The position numbers were made by a program, and so were the translations under genes. Below, one piece after another: positions 49,933 through 61,378 of a stretch of 64,000 nt of DNA. Source of the DNA: Sporobolomyces roseus (taxonomy: Eukaryota > Basidiomycota > Microbotryomycetes > Sporidiobolales > Sporidiobolaceae); NCBI GenBank assembly GCA_016617785.1, contig JADILM010000009.1:558001-622000 (forward strand), in the 5' to 3' direction. How positions within the stretch are numbered: position 1 is the first letter of the stretch; each line of letters begins with the position of its first letter. The notes below the pieces were generated by a model. The model was not told the DNA's origin. It saw only the letters and a list, made by a program, of their open reading frames with translations, and did not search any database.

Positions 49933-50983
49933 ATGCAGGCCATCCGAACTAACGCTCTCCGCGCTTCTCGCCAGGCCCTTCAACCTCGTTCGGTCGTTGG
50001 GTGAGTAGCTTTTCTCTCTTCACCTTGAAACCCTTGATCAAGACTAACCTCCCTCCATTACAACCCTCTCTAGTGCTCGATTCCAATCCTCCCAACCTGC
50101 TCCTGCTGCCAAGGCTTCAGCTCTCATCGACGCCCTCCCCGGAAACTCTCTCGTTTCAAAGACTGGAATCGTCACTTTGACTGCTGCCACCTCGGCTGCC
50201 GCCATCTCCAACGAGCTCTTCGTACTCAACGAGGAAGTCGTTATCCTCGGTTCCTTCGTCATCTTCCTCGGCTACGTCTCTACCCTCGTCCGTGAACCTT
50301 ACCGTGAATGGGCTGATGGTCAAATCCAGGTAAACTCTCTCGGATGAATACGGTTAATCCCTACACAGAGCTGACCCTAGTCATCTCGAGAGGTATACAG
50401 AAAGTCAAGGATATCCTCGGTTCCGCTCGTGCCGCTCACACTTCTGCCGTTCAAGAGCGAATTGATTCCGTTGGTGAGATGAAGGATGTTGAGGGTCTTA
50501 CCAAGCAGCTTTTCGAGCTCTCCAAGGTGCGTAAACTCCAATATTGATTCCTGGCGAGAGTAATGAGCTGACGCGAACCGAAAACTCTCATTTCCTCGAA
50601 ACACGATCTTCGAAAACTCCCTCCTACTCCCTCAACCTCTCGCAATGTATAGCAAACCGCCGAGCTCGAACACGAGACTTTCCGTCTCCGTCAACAAGCC
50701 GCCGTCTCTGCCGACATCAAGTCAGTACTCGACTCGTGGGTTCGTCACGAAGCCCAAGTTCGTGAGCAAGAGCAAAAAGACCTTGTCGAGTCGGTCCTCG
50801 CTAGCGTTCAGAAACAAATCGGAGACAAGAAGTTGCAAAAGGACATCCTCCTTTCCGCTGTTGCTGAGGTCGAGGGTGAGTTCCCACTTTTTGAAGAATT
50901 GCGTTTCATTCACCGAACATCATCGTTGACGAATTTATTTCTTGAACATATCTATAGCTCTCGTCAAGAACAAGGCTATCTAA
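49933..50983 (+). CDS. ATP4: ATP synthase subunit b (Atp4), mitochondrial
   Basis: Peripheral-stalk subunit of the F1F0 ATP synthase in the inner mitochondrial membrane. Exons 49933-50000, 50074-50329, 50401-50526, 50653-50875 and 50958-50983 give 232 residues, a normal length. The start MQAIRTNALRASRQALQPRS is a clear presequence. A membrane hairpin follows (TAATSAAAISNELFVLNEEV, VILGSFVIFLGYVSTLVREP), then a long charged helix through KVKDILGSARAAHTSAVQER, HETFRLRQQAA and SVLDSWVRHEAQ, ending ALVKNKAI. All junctions keep frame. Confidence 0.95.
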
Positions 50984-51422
50984 GCGCCTCACCTTGATCG
51001 GTGCAGGAGATGAAGGGATGAGAGGAGAAGAGTTGGAAAGAGTTGGTGCCTCGCGCAAACAATTTTATCAAGAAAAGCGCTGAGAAGGTGGAAGAAGGAG
51101 GACGGTAGGGGAGGTTTATTCATACGATAGAAAAGCGGGAGGTAGAAGAGCTGAAACGGGTTAGGTTTGGGAGTTTGTGTGCGAAAAATGTTTACGAAGT
51201 TTTCTCAAAAAGTTGTTTCATCTCGCGAGAAACGCGAGAAGATAGAGACCTCGTCGGCCAATTGTACTTGCACACGCTCTGTCGAGTCCTTGCTCTCGAG
51301 TTTGCGAGACAAAACGCGGTTCCAACCCTACGAAGTTTTGTAAGGAGAAGCGAAGCGCTGTAGGTTTCTTTCTTCTCATCTTCACCTCGTGAATCGTTTC
51401 TCGCTCGCTAGGACAGCTCAAC
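50984..51422. other. Intergenic, no gene seen
   Basis: 439 bp between ATP4 and PCH2 on the same strand; ATP4 3' UTR and PCH2 promoter. A 62-codon plus frame and a 92-codon minus frame are not supported. Confidence 0.4.
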
Positions 51423-53827
51423 ATGCCCGTACTCGAGCTACCGCCACCGCTGCCTAGCTCTCCATCCACTCGTCGCTCTCCTCCCACTTCAAACAAGACT
51501 TTTCAATCAACTTCACCACACATCTCCAATGGAACCACCAAAGCTACTCGTGAACCAAGCACAGAGATACAACGTATGAAATCTGTCGAAGGAGCTCGGA
51601 CGGATGATCAGGAGGAAGAGGCAGAAGATGAATTGGACGTTTCGATGGATCTCGCTAATATCCAATCTCAGGGACTAGGGGAGAGTGGGAGAGAGTTCAC
51701 GAAGGATGGGAGAGTGGATCAAGACGCGAAGGCGAACGGAAATGGACGAACAGAAGACGGAGTGAGCGAAAATGGAGATGGGAGCGAGGAGGAAGAGTCA
51801 GATGAGGACGAGGATGGTCCTCCTTTACATGGTACGTCGTGAGATACTGTCAAATTGAGTAGGCTTCCGCAGACTAACGGTGTAATCGCTGTGTACAGTC
51901 GAGGTGCGATTGAATTCGAATTCGACAGTTCGTTACGACTTGCTTCGTCGATTACTCGCCGCTCACTTCAACGAAGAATACGAGACATTACTCACACACT
52001 CGGAGGTACATGACTGGAGGGATGTCGCTGTTCTAGCGCAGAACATCGATCGAGTATGGATTGGAGAATGCTGTACGAACGATTTTGGCTCTCTCGCAGG
52101 ATCCCTTCGTAGCTGACTTTGCCTCGCCTTCTAGCTCTACCAACATCAGCAGTCCCTCTCGCATCAGTCACACTCCAGCTACATATCTATCAACCGCCCT
52201 CAACGTCAAACGTGACAGAATTCGCAACTTCTACTCAAGCAGACGAAGATGGAGATTCCGATGTTCCCGCAGCTTCCGTCCTCGAACTACCTTCGCTCTC
52301 TCTAGAAGGAATCTGGGACAGTCTGATCTACGAGGGACAGGTCAAGGAAAAGTTGTTGGGGTATATTTATTCGACAATGCTGTTTAGTGATGCTAGTATC
52401 GACTTCAATATCGTCACTTGGCATAGGTGAGCCAATCTCTCTGCTGTTTAGAGATACTGAGATACTGACAAGTCGAGAGGGTAGATTGGTCCTGCTGCAT
52501 GGTCCCCCAGGAACGGGCAAAACTTCGTTATGTCGATCTCTCGCTCAGAAACTCGCAATTCGTCTCTCAGATCGGTCAGTCCGGATCTTTGTTCAGTCTT
52601 TTGATGGGAGCTTCGCTGAATCCGGTAATTGAGTCTGACAGATATGATCACGGCAAGCTCATCGAAATCAACTCTCACTCGCTCTTCTCGAAATGGTTCT
52701 CCGAGTCAGGGAAACTCGTTCAACGGTTGTTTGCGCAAGTGACAGAGATGGTGGAGGATCAGAGCTGTTTCGTCGTTGTTCTGATCGGTAGGTGGCGATT
52801 CTGACTCGAATCCTTCGTCGCTCGACTCCTTCTCTTCATCTTGAGACAGGGCAGAGCTAATTCAAAACATCATTCCCATCTCACAGATGAAGTCGAGAGT
52901 CTGACAGCTGCTCGAGCGGGTGCAATGTCGGGTAAAGAACCATCAGATGCTTTGAGAGTGAGTTGCTCGAGTTTCCTCATTCATTTTTCAAGCAGAACTG
53001 ACACGTGCGACCGCCTCCAGGTGGTGAACGCGCTTCTGACGCAACTCGACAAGCTCAAACATCGAAAGAATTGTCTAGTCATGACTACTTCGAATTTGTC
53101 TGCCGCTATCGGTTCGTTCAGGTTTCTCGCAGTTTCATAGATAGCTTATGCTGACTTCGAGTATCCTGACCTTGACAGATAACGCCTTCATCGATCGAGC
53201 TGACATCAAGCAGTACATCGGACTGTGAGTTTCTCGCCTCTTCTCAGCTGTTCGTGACCGAGCTAAGATAGTGAAGCCTCTCGCAGACCCCCTACCGCCG
53301 CTGTCTACTGGATCTTACAATCATGTTTGAACGAGATCATGCGAGCAGGGCTGATACCTCCAGTTGTACGTCTTCTCCTCGCTCTCTTTCTCCGATAATT
53401 GAGCTCATCGAGTCGCATTTATAGCGATTGTTCGATTACAAAACGGTCAACCTGAATTTATCATCTGGTTCCTTTTCTGCTGCCGATCTCGAAGAGCTCT
53501 CGAAAGAAGAAAAGAGGGATTGGAATTGCAGTTCGAAACTGTACAACCTCGCCGCAAAATGCCAGGTACGTCTCCTTGTTCCCTCGCATATCGCGCAGTG
53601 CACTGATGGAGGAATTGGATTGAACGTAGGGAATGTCTGGCCGAACGTTGAGACGATTACCGGTTCTGGCTCACGCTCGACATATCGGATTACATGCTCA
53701 AGGAGGAGGAGGGAAGAAGAAGAAGGGAGGAAGTCGAATGCCGAAGATGGAGGTTTGGCTAGAGGCGATGGAGAAGTGTGTCGAGGAAGAAGGGAACGAG
53801 TTGGACAAGGTCGAGGGAAACATTTGA
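51423..53827 (+). CDS. PCH2: Pch2/TRIP13 AAA+ ATPase
   Basis: HORMA-domain remodeller that acts in meiotic checkpoint/recombination control and on Mad2 in the spindle checkpoint. Eleven exons (51423-51831, 51899-52005, 52113-52426, 52485-52574, 52642-52787, 52887-52957, 53021-53111, 53179-53224, 53287-53365, 53425-53565, 53630-53827) give 563 residues in frame. After a disordered acidic N-terminus come [17 protein letters not shown] (Walker A), [32 protein letters not shown] (Walker B, split by an intron), LVMTTSN (sensor 1), [14 protein letters not shown] and [16 protein letters not shown] (sensor 2). The acceptor of exon 3 is the least certain junction. The acidic N-terminal extension is longer than in yeast. 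Confidence 0.94.
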
Positions 53828-54172
53828 ACGAACTCTCACTTTGCATTATTTCCTATTCTCGAATGTTTGTTGTACTTCTTCTCGCTCTCGCTCTCGCAAC
53901 TATTCTTTCTCGTCATCTGACTTCATCGAATGGAGTGAGAACTGCTGATTCGGTGGGCACAAAAAAACGAAGAACAGAGAGTGAAAAACGGCGAAGAAAG
54001 GGAAAAAACTGAAGAGAAGGGTAAACGAAAGATAGGGAACAGAGAGGGGAAGACCAATAGAGGAGAGATAGATTCAAAGATAGTAGGGTATCGAAAGGGA
54101 GGGGAACTTCGTCGTGAGAGGAGAGAAAAAGCGTTATAAGAGAAAGAGAACAAGCGCGGTCTAGGTGTTCTT
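53828..54172. terminator. Convergent 3' intergenic region
   Basis: 345 bp between the convergent stops of PCH2 and the septin gene; very purine-rich on the plus strand. No gene is seen. Confidence 0.4.
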
Positions 54173-56544
54173 TTAGTGACCATTTGTACCCATTCCATCT
54201 TGACCATTACCCTGGTATTGTGCTGGAGGGCCTTGTTGCATCTGAGATGGTGCAGGAGAGTTCATCGAGGAAGATGATTGAGAACCGTTTTGTTGGTGAT
54301 TATTGTGAGCTGCCAATCGAGCTTCGAGGTTTCGTAGTGACTCTTCTTTCGCGATGAGCTCTTGACGTTTCTCGGCTAATTCGCGTTGAGATCGTAGTTC
54401 GAGATCTCGAAGTTTCTCCTCTGTGGAAACGACGAAGTGGAGTTAGTCAGTTTCTTCCGCATGACCCCGACGAATGGATCACTAAGGAAACCATCACCGA
54501 GGTGAGCATATCCCTGAGCATCGCATGTCGACTCACCTTCGCGTCGCAGTTGTTCCTCTTTGAGCCTGACTGATTGAGTAGCCAAATCCTCCGGCAAGAC
54601 ACTTCCCTCTCTACCGTCGGGACCGGGGCTACCTGCACCGTAGCTCTCATTGAGTCCACCACTCGCTGCGCTACCGCCCACAACACTCCTGGACAGTTTC
54701 TCGGTCCCTGCGAAATGAGAAAGTTTGCGTCAGCGTACGAAAATGTGCAAGATCAGCGGAGGAGCGAAACTATAGTTCTCGTAAAGGCTTGCAATTACGA
54801 AGGGATAGTTAGTAGGCTGTATACGAGACGTATCGGGACGAAACTCACAAGTCTGAGGGGCAGAAAGGACGAAAAAAATGGAAAAACAAGTCAGCGACGG
54901 TTTCCGATGGGTACAACGGCGACAGAACATACCATGCTGTTACAGAGAGTGGTCAAGGGGATAGCATGAGTGTAGGCGAGCGGGTAGAGGGTCGTTGTGG
55001 TCGAGGAGGAGCAGAAAAGGGAAAAAACGCGGAGAAGGCGAGGAGCGATTGAAAGGCGTCAGCCTCTGTACCCTCCTTGAGCCCATAGTGATCAGGACAT
55101 ACCGTAATCTCTTTCAAGTCGGTCAAGTGAGTCGAAAGTAACGCGTTTCGGAGTCTTCCGAAATCTGAATGTTGAGGGTTGTCGACTTCGACGATTCCCC
55201 AAGGGTATCGACGAGCTCGGATAGGCTCTCCGTTCACTTCAATCTCTTCTTCTGATCCAACAATCGCGAATGGCATCATAGCCTGTGAAGCTTGCAGATG
55301 GCTCATCAGTTCCGTTCTGGTTCAGAGATTCCGATAAGAGCATTGTCACAAACTCACCCTGAGTTCACTGTTATCCTGAATAGTCTCCTCATCATCCTCC
55401 TCAACATCGTAAGGGAAGTTGTAGACTGGAATGTTGTAATATTCGATATCTTCCATAATTCGTCTCTTGAACGCCGCGAGTTCAGCAGGAGTGAGAGTAT
55501 CGGATTTCCCGACGACAGGAATAACGTTGACTCGTGGGGATAATCGTCTCATGAGTTCAATGTCGAGTTCTCGAAGACTGCCAAGATTCGAAGGGATTCG
55601 CTCAGTTTCGGCGGAGAGAACGAAGAGAGAGAGGAAGACCCACGCGTGACCGGTAGGAGTGATGAAGTAGAGAAGAACGTGGACTCGGTTATCACGGAAT
55701 CGTGGGTTACGCTTGATACGACTTTCTTCGGCGAGAATATCGTCGTATTGACGTTCAAGGTAACCAGAGATCTCGGCGAAGCTGTGCGAAGGTCATCGCT
55801 CCCTCAGTACAAGCTGATCGATTGACTGAATGAGTGAGAACGCACCTGGCATCGTTGTCGATGGCATCTCCGAATCCAGGCGTATCGACCACAGTCAATG
55901 AAATTCTCATACCGTCCTCCTCGAGTTCTGTATAGGATCAATTCGTACTCAGCACTCGAAATATCGTATGCTGAGAAAGAAGAGCGACATACCGACAGTA
56001 ACAGGCTTGATTTTGACGATATCTTGTTGATGAGCGTAAGAAGGATCGACGGGTTCTTTGTGTCCCAACACGTCGGCTTCACATAGCGTATTGACGAAAG
56101 TAGTACGACCAGTTCCGGATTGACCTGTCGAAATTGGACAGTGGGGACTTAGTGACAAGGAACAAGAGGGAGAAAGGTGTTGCGGGGTGAGAACTCCTCT
56201 TTCGAGGTCAAGTGAGGCCTGTCGATTCGCGCAGAGCATCTTGTACCGTCTCAAGATGTCGTATGAGCCGCTAGTAGACCCCTGAGGCCGTGTAGAGGTA
56301 GAGTGATCTAACTCCCTCATCGCTTCTCCCGTGTCTCCCGGTTCAAAGAGGAGTGACTTACCAACCACCATACAAGTGAATGACAGTCCCTTCTTGACAA
56401 TCTTGCGGCGAGGTCGAACTGTACATAGCGATAGAGTCGAGAGGAGAGGGATGAAAGAGAGGGGAGAGGTAGAAGCGGAACACGTTAGCTCTGCGTCTAT
56501 TGTGAGGCCTGATCTGTAGAGAATGAGAACGTACTGGCAGACAT
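54173..56544 (-). CDS. CDC11: Septin, Cdc11/Spn3 type
   Basis: GTP-binding filament protein of the bud neck/septum. Twelve exons join in frame to 420 residues: 56544-56535, 56418-56362, 56124-55993, 55927-55846, 55781-55644, 55577-55358, 55282-55103, 54936-54933, 54852-54849, 54787-54771, 54707-54537, 54420-54173. Start MSAIRPRRKIVKKGLSFT, then the P-loop GQSGTGRTTFVNTLC, TVVDTPGFGDAIDND, FITPTGHALRELDIELM, VVGKSDTLTPAEL, RRYPWGIVEVDN and LKEITHDFLYENYRTEKL. The last motif is built across two exons of only 4 nt. P-loop Arg in place of Lys is typical of the Cdc11 group. The C-terminal coiled coil is LEARLAAHNNH-type, then a Gln/Ser/Pro tail. Confidence 0.95.
54849..54852 (-). other. 4-nt microexon (ACTT) of the septin gene
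   Basis: Flanked by acceptor CCCCTCAG and donor GTGAGTTT on the minus strand. It completes Asp and begins Phe in ITHDFLYENYR. The next exon (54787-54771) is 17 nt. Confidence 0.85.
54933..54936 (-). other. 4-nt microexon (CATG) of the septin gene
   Basis: Flanked by acceptor TGTAACAG and donor GTATGTTC on the minus strand. It supplies His and the first base of Asp in ITHDFLYENYR. The upstream intron is 166 nt, the downstream intron 80 nt. Confidence 0.85.
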
Positions 56545-56832
56545 AGTTCAAAGGAGTGTTCGAGTTGAGTGAGATGAGGAGGAACGAGACGAAGCAAAGT
56601 CGCGCCGACACGTCGGATCAATTTTTGGAGGAGAAATTTCACAAGTCGACAAAACGAAAATTTGCACAAAATCTCTCCTCTCACACAATCAAGTTAGTGC
56701 AACTATACGTTGACCTTTGCAAATCAAAACACAATGCGACTATATAACCCCGAAAGAGAGAAAAGGGGAAATCTACAACAAGCAAGAGAAAAGACACTGT
56801 ATCTTCATCCGAGAGTCAATTACCGGCTTCGT

Positions 56833-59800
56833 CTACTTGGCCGCCTCTTCAGCTGCCTTCTTCCTAATCAAGTTCAACGCAGAACCCTCTCTGATCCACT
56901 CAACTTGATCCGCCGACAATCCATGTGAAGTCTTGACCCTCTTCTCACTTCCGTCTTTCCTACTCTTGACGACGATCTCGACTTCGGCGTTCAAGTCACC
57001 TCGAAGGAGGGCGTCGAGACCCGAGGTTGAGATCGAATCACCGGCGGAAACGAGAGAGTAATCGGCGTCGTTGGCGAAAGTGAGGGGGAGAACTCCTTGT
57101 TTAGTCAAGTTCGTTCGGTGGATTCGTGCGAAGGATCGACTGTACTTGAGAGGACGTCAGTGACTGAGCTGGAGAGTAGAAGGGAAGATGGGAACGCACG
57201 CTAAGATGACCTTGCAGTTGAGGAAACGAGGCTGAAGAGAAGCGTGTTCACGAGCAGAACCTTCTCCGTAGTTGTGCTGAGACGAAGTCTCCTATGTCAG
57301 CTCACTGGATCCGATACTGACACAGGCGAGATACACTCACATCGGTAACAATCATCCAAGGTTGACCTCTCGCCTTGTACTTTTTCGCAACTTCAGGAAT
57401 AGTTCCCTCTTCACCAGTCTTGAAATCGATCGCAGAGTTGACCCGTTCAGTCTCATCGTTGGTAGCTCCGATCAAAGTGTTTTCACTGCGTATCGACCGC
57501 AAGTCTTTATCAGTTCACATCTTACGAAAGATGAAGAGACAGCAGAAACGCACGCCAAGTTCGAAAGATGTCCCTTGTACTTCAACCATTTACCAGCAGC
57601 GGAGATCTCATCCGTCGTGCACTTCCCTCGAATCCTCAACAAGCAAGTCAAGTCCTCGAACTCCAGTTGAGAGTTGGGATCGCTGAATTGAGCCGGAGTG
57701 AAATGGGGGTCGAAAGGTGCTAGGAGTTCTAGTCGGGTCGAGGAGGGTGAGATAGCGAGAGGTGTGGAAGGTTCTGGGGTAGGAATCGCTCGGGGAAGGT
57801 ACGTTGTGTTGCCTATTCAACAAATTCGGTGGTCAGCATCTAGTCACTTGGAGAGGAGAGGAGTAGGGAAGGGCGTACCAGCAGTGAAACCTTGTTCAGG
57901 AAGTTTGTCACCTTGAGGAGGATCAAACTTGAAAGGGTTTCCTTGCGAGTCGAGGAGAGAGTCTTTGGTAGGATCGAAAGAGAGCTTTCCGGAGAAGGCC
58001 ATGGCGGTAACGATATCGGGGGAAGCGAGGAAGTTCATTGTGAGTCGGTTACCGTCGTTGCGAGCTTTGAAGTTTCGGTTGAAAGAAGTGAGGATAGCTA
58101 GATTGAGGGAAACGAGATCAGTTTCGAAAAGGGGGACAGCGAATGAGGCTAACAAAGGGCGTACCGTTCTCTTCTCCCTTGTGCTCGGATCGGTCCCATT
58201 GACCGATACAAGGTCCGCAAGCGTTAGCGAGAACTTGACCACCAACAGCCTCCAAATCACCCTTGAGTCCATCTCGTTCGATAGTAGCGTTGATGAGTTC
58301 GGATCTGTGGGACGAAGTGAACTTGCACATCAGGGCAAGCAGCTTGATGTAGCAGAACACAATTCGAACTCACCCAGGAGTAACCATGAAGCTGCTCTTT
58401 ACTTTCAAACCCTTTGATTTCGCCTGCCTTGCGATCGAAGCGACCCTCGACATATCCTCATAACTCGAATTCGTGCAACTTCCGATCAAAGCAGCCGACA
58501 ACTCATCTTTCCATCCCTTCTCCTCTACCAAACCTTTGAATTTGCTGAGAGGAGTCGAAAGATCCGGAGTGAAAGGACCGTTCAACTTGGGTTCGAGAGT
58601 CGAGAGGTCGATCGTGAGATGTTGATCGTATTCAGCTCCTTTATCGGCAGAGAGGAATCCTTTTGCATGAGCTTCATCTGCGGCTTGAGCGACAGGTGAT
58701 CGATTCGTAGCTTTGAGGTAAGCGGCCATGTTTTTAGTGTAAGGGAAAGTAGTAGTCGTAGCTCCCATCTCAGCACCCATGTTGGCAATCGTCGCTAATC
58801 CAGTAGCACCCATCCTCTCAACTCCTTCACCGTAATATTCGAGAATCGCTCCAGTTCCTCCTCGAACCGATAATTGTCCAACTACTTCCAACACGACGTC
58901 CTTGGCGGAACACCATCCGTTGAGTTGCCCCTTGAGTTCGACTCCGATCAATTTCGGGGCTTTGAGCTCCCAGGGAGTCGCAGTCATGGCGTCTACTGCA
59001 TCGGCTCCTCCTACTCCAATCGCGATTGCTCCGAGACCTCCAGCATTGGGCGTGTGTGAATCACATCCAAGCATCAAGAGACCAGGTGCCGAGTAGTCTG
59101 AATGAGACCCAGCGAGTAAGTACAGGGAACAAGAGCGAGACCGAAGGAGAAGGATTTGACTCACTTTCGAGAACGATCTGATGAATGATACCACTTCCAG
59201 GACCCCAGAACTCGATCCCATACTTCTTTGCCGCACTCTCCAAGAAATCAAACACTTCCTTGTTCGAAACGATCGAACGCTGTGAGTCGAAAGTCACCCT
59301 CGAAAATCAGCGAAAACTTTTCGATATAATCATTCGAGAAGCAGGTTTCGACTCACCTTGAGATCTGCTTCGGCTCCTTCATAGGCAGAGATCAAATGAT
59401 CACAATGAATGGAAGTAGGTACAGCCGTCGCCTCTCTGCCACAAGTCGAGAATTGTAAAATCGCCATTTGTGCACTCGCATCTGTTTTTCCCTCCCTCCT
59501 CGATCAGCTGTGCTCCCTATACTTTCGAACGGAGGATGAACGTACCTTGTAACGCTACTCGATCAGGTCTCAATTTCAAATGTTTCTCACCCCTAACCGG
59601 ATCACCTCCAGCTAACCCTTCTTCGACATCCACCAAATGAGAATAGACAATCTTCTCCGCTAATGAAAGAGGGCGGTTGAGAATAGATCGGACTTTTTGT
59701 AGTTGAGAGAGGAGGTGTTGGTAAGGTGGAGTGATGGAGGCGTAGTTTTTCGAAGGTGGAGGAGGATAATTCTGATTGGAGACAGTGGCGAGGGAACGAA

Positions 59801-59846
59801 TCGATTGAGAAGTCACGCGTGGTGACAGGCGACGGAGGGAGAGCAT
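56833..59846 (-). CDS. Aconitase-family Fe-S dehydratase, mitochondrial (Aco2/AcoB-like)
   Basis: A [4Fe-4S] hydro-lyase of the mitochondrial aconitase family; converts citrate to isocitrate, or homocitrate in lysine synthesis. Ten exons (59846-59546, 59481-59357, 59279-59165, 59097-58374, 58304-58165, 58097-57879, 57812-57554, 57485-57341, 57276-57200, 57139-56833) give 803 residues. Presequence [20 protein letters not shown], then [55 protein letters not shown] and [10 protein letters not shown] (cluster cysteines), [67 protein letters not shown] with the [19 protein letters not shown] variants suggests the second fungal isoform (Aco2/AcoB) rather than the main TCA enzyme; that is inference. 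The start is chosen at the presequence Met. Confidence 0.9.
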
Positions 59847-60157
59847 CGCGGAAGTAGTGAAGAGTAGAAGAAGGGAAAGAAGGAAGTTTCTCTCGGCAGA
59901 TATTTTTTCGAGTCGAAGTCGATTGGTCAAAATCGCTTCTCTCTGATGCACTCGCTTGTCTACCTGCTCAGACTTCCGTCCTTGATGACCGTCAAAGTTC
60001 GAGACCGAGGTCGCTGCAACTTCTACATCGATACCTCGTCGGTAATCGAGTTGATGGATTTTGCGAAGAATGAGTCAACTCTCACAAAGATTTCGCAAAG
60101 ATTTCGCAAGATTCAGTTCTAAAGGTGTATGAACAATGCATTGATCCCTCTTCCTCC
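59847..60157. other. Intergenic, no gene seen
   Basis: 311 bp between the aconitase start and the NFU1 stop, both on the minus strand. A short direct repeat of the type agatttcgcaa occurs near 60087-60110. Confidence 0.4.
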
Positions 60158-61242
60158 TTAGATCTCTACAGTCTTTCCACCCGATCTCAACCTCGCTTCA
60201 AACTTGGCAAACTCATCTTCTGCTACTGCTTCTTCTGGACCGAGAACCTGCGAGAACGTGAGACAAAGAGGTCAGCGATGGTCCGAGTAAGCGAGAGTTA
60301 TCAGACACAACGTACTTGTTCTACTTCTTTCACCTCTACACACGTGGAACGAACGAAAGGGGTCAGCTCAGAGGGAAGTAGGGAGAAAGAAAGAGAGAAC
60401 GGGCGTACCAGGAATATAATGCATCAACATTCTCTCAATCCCACTCTTCAACGTAACTGCCGAACTCGAGCAACCCCTACAACTACCCTTCAAACTCAAT
60501 TGTACGACTCCCGACTCTTCGTTGAACCCCCTATATTCGATATCTCCTCCATCCTCCATAATCGCCGGTCTAACTCTCGTCTCCAACAATTCTTTAATCA
60601 TGGCCACCACTTCCGAATCACTATCCAATATCCTCGTGTCCTCATTCCCCGACTCTTGTCCTTCATTGAACAATGGTCTTCCCGCACTGAAATGTTCCAT
60701 TATGATCGAATAGATTTCAGGTTTCAGTTCGATCCAGGAGGAATCTTCAGTCTTGTTGACGGAAATGAAATCGGGTCCGAAGAAAACAGATTTCACGTCT
60801 GGCAGGTGGAAGAGTCGGTCGGCCAAAGGAGACGAGGAAGCAGAACCTGCATCGAGGAATTCGTGGGTTCCGGTAGGGGAGACGGGTTGACCAGGGATGA
60901 ATTTGAGTGAGTCGGTGTTGGGTGTAGTCTCGGTTTGGATGAACATGGTGCGTCTTTGTTGAGATGCTGAGAAGGATTTCGAAGGTTCAGAAAGGGATGA
61001 GGTAAGCGAAACTTGTCTCTACTTTGTTCGAAGGGAGGAAGGGAAGGCTCACCGAATAGAGAAGGGGAAGATGAAGCATTCGAGTACCTCGGTCTAGCTG
61101 ATAGAGTAGTTGATCGATTGAGAGAAGATTGAATTGATGAAGAGATTGAACTGAAAGACTTCTTGCCACAGACTCGAGGAGAGTTGACGGCTGATCTAGT
61201 CGAGTGTCGTAAGAGTGTTCTAGCTAGTGTAGGAGTGTTCAT
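60158..61242 (-). CDS. NFU1: Nfu1 iron-sulfur cluster scaffold/carrier, mitochondrial
   Basis: Delivers [4Fe-4S] clusters to mitochondrial targets such as lipoate synthase and aconitase-type enzymes. Exons 61242-61053, 60966-60409, 60335-60316 and 60247-60158 give 285 residues; exon 3 is 20 nt. An Arg/Ser-rich presequence precedes the Nfu N-domain ([31 protein letters not shown]) and the NifU C-domain ([47 protein letters not shown]). The CRGC cluster-binding cysteines are present. It ends in an acidic then basic tail. Confidence 0.95.
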
Positions 61243-61378
61243 GGTTGTACTGAATGTTGGGAGGTGAATGATTCAAAGTTGAAAGAGAGGAATCTCTTTT
61301 CCGGCTATACGCTTCACTACTCGGTTCGCTCTTACGACTACACTACTGTGGCAGCTTCATTGACCACTCGCAATCAGT

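Noticed and set aside
60365..60910. Long plus-strand frame opposite NFU1
   Set aside because: Antisense shadow; the minus strand carries an unmistakable NifU domain.
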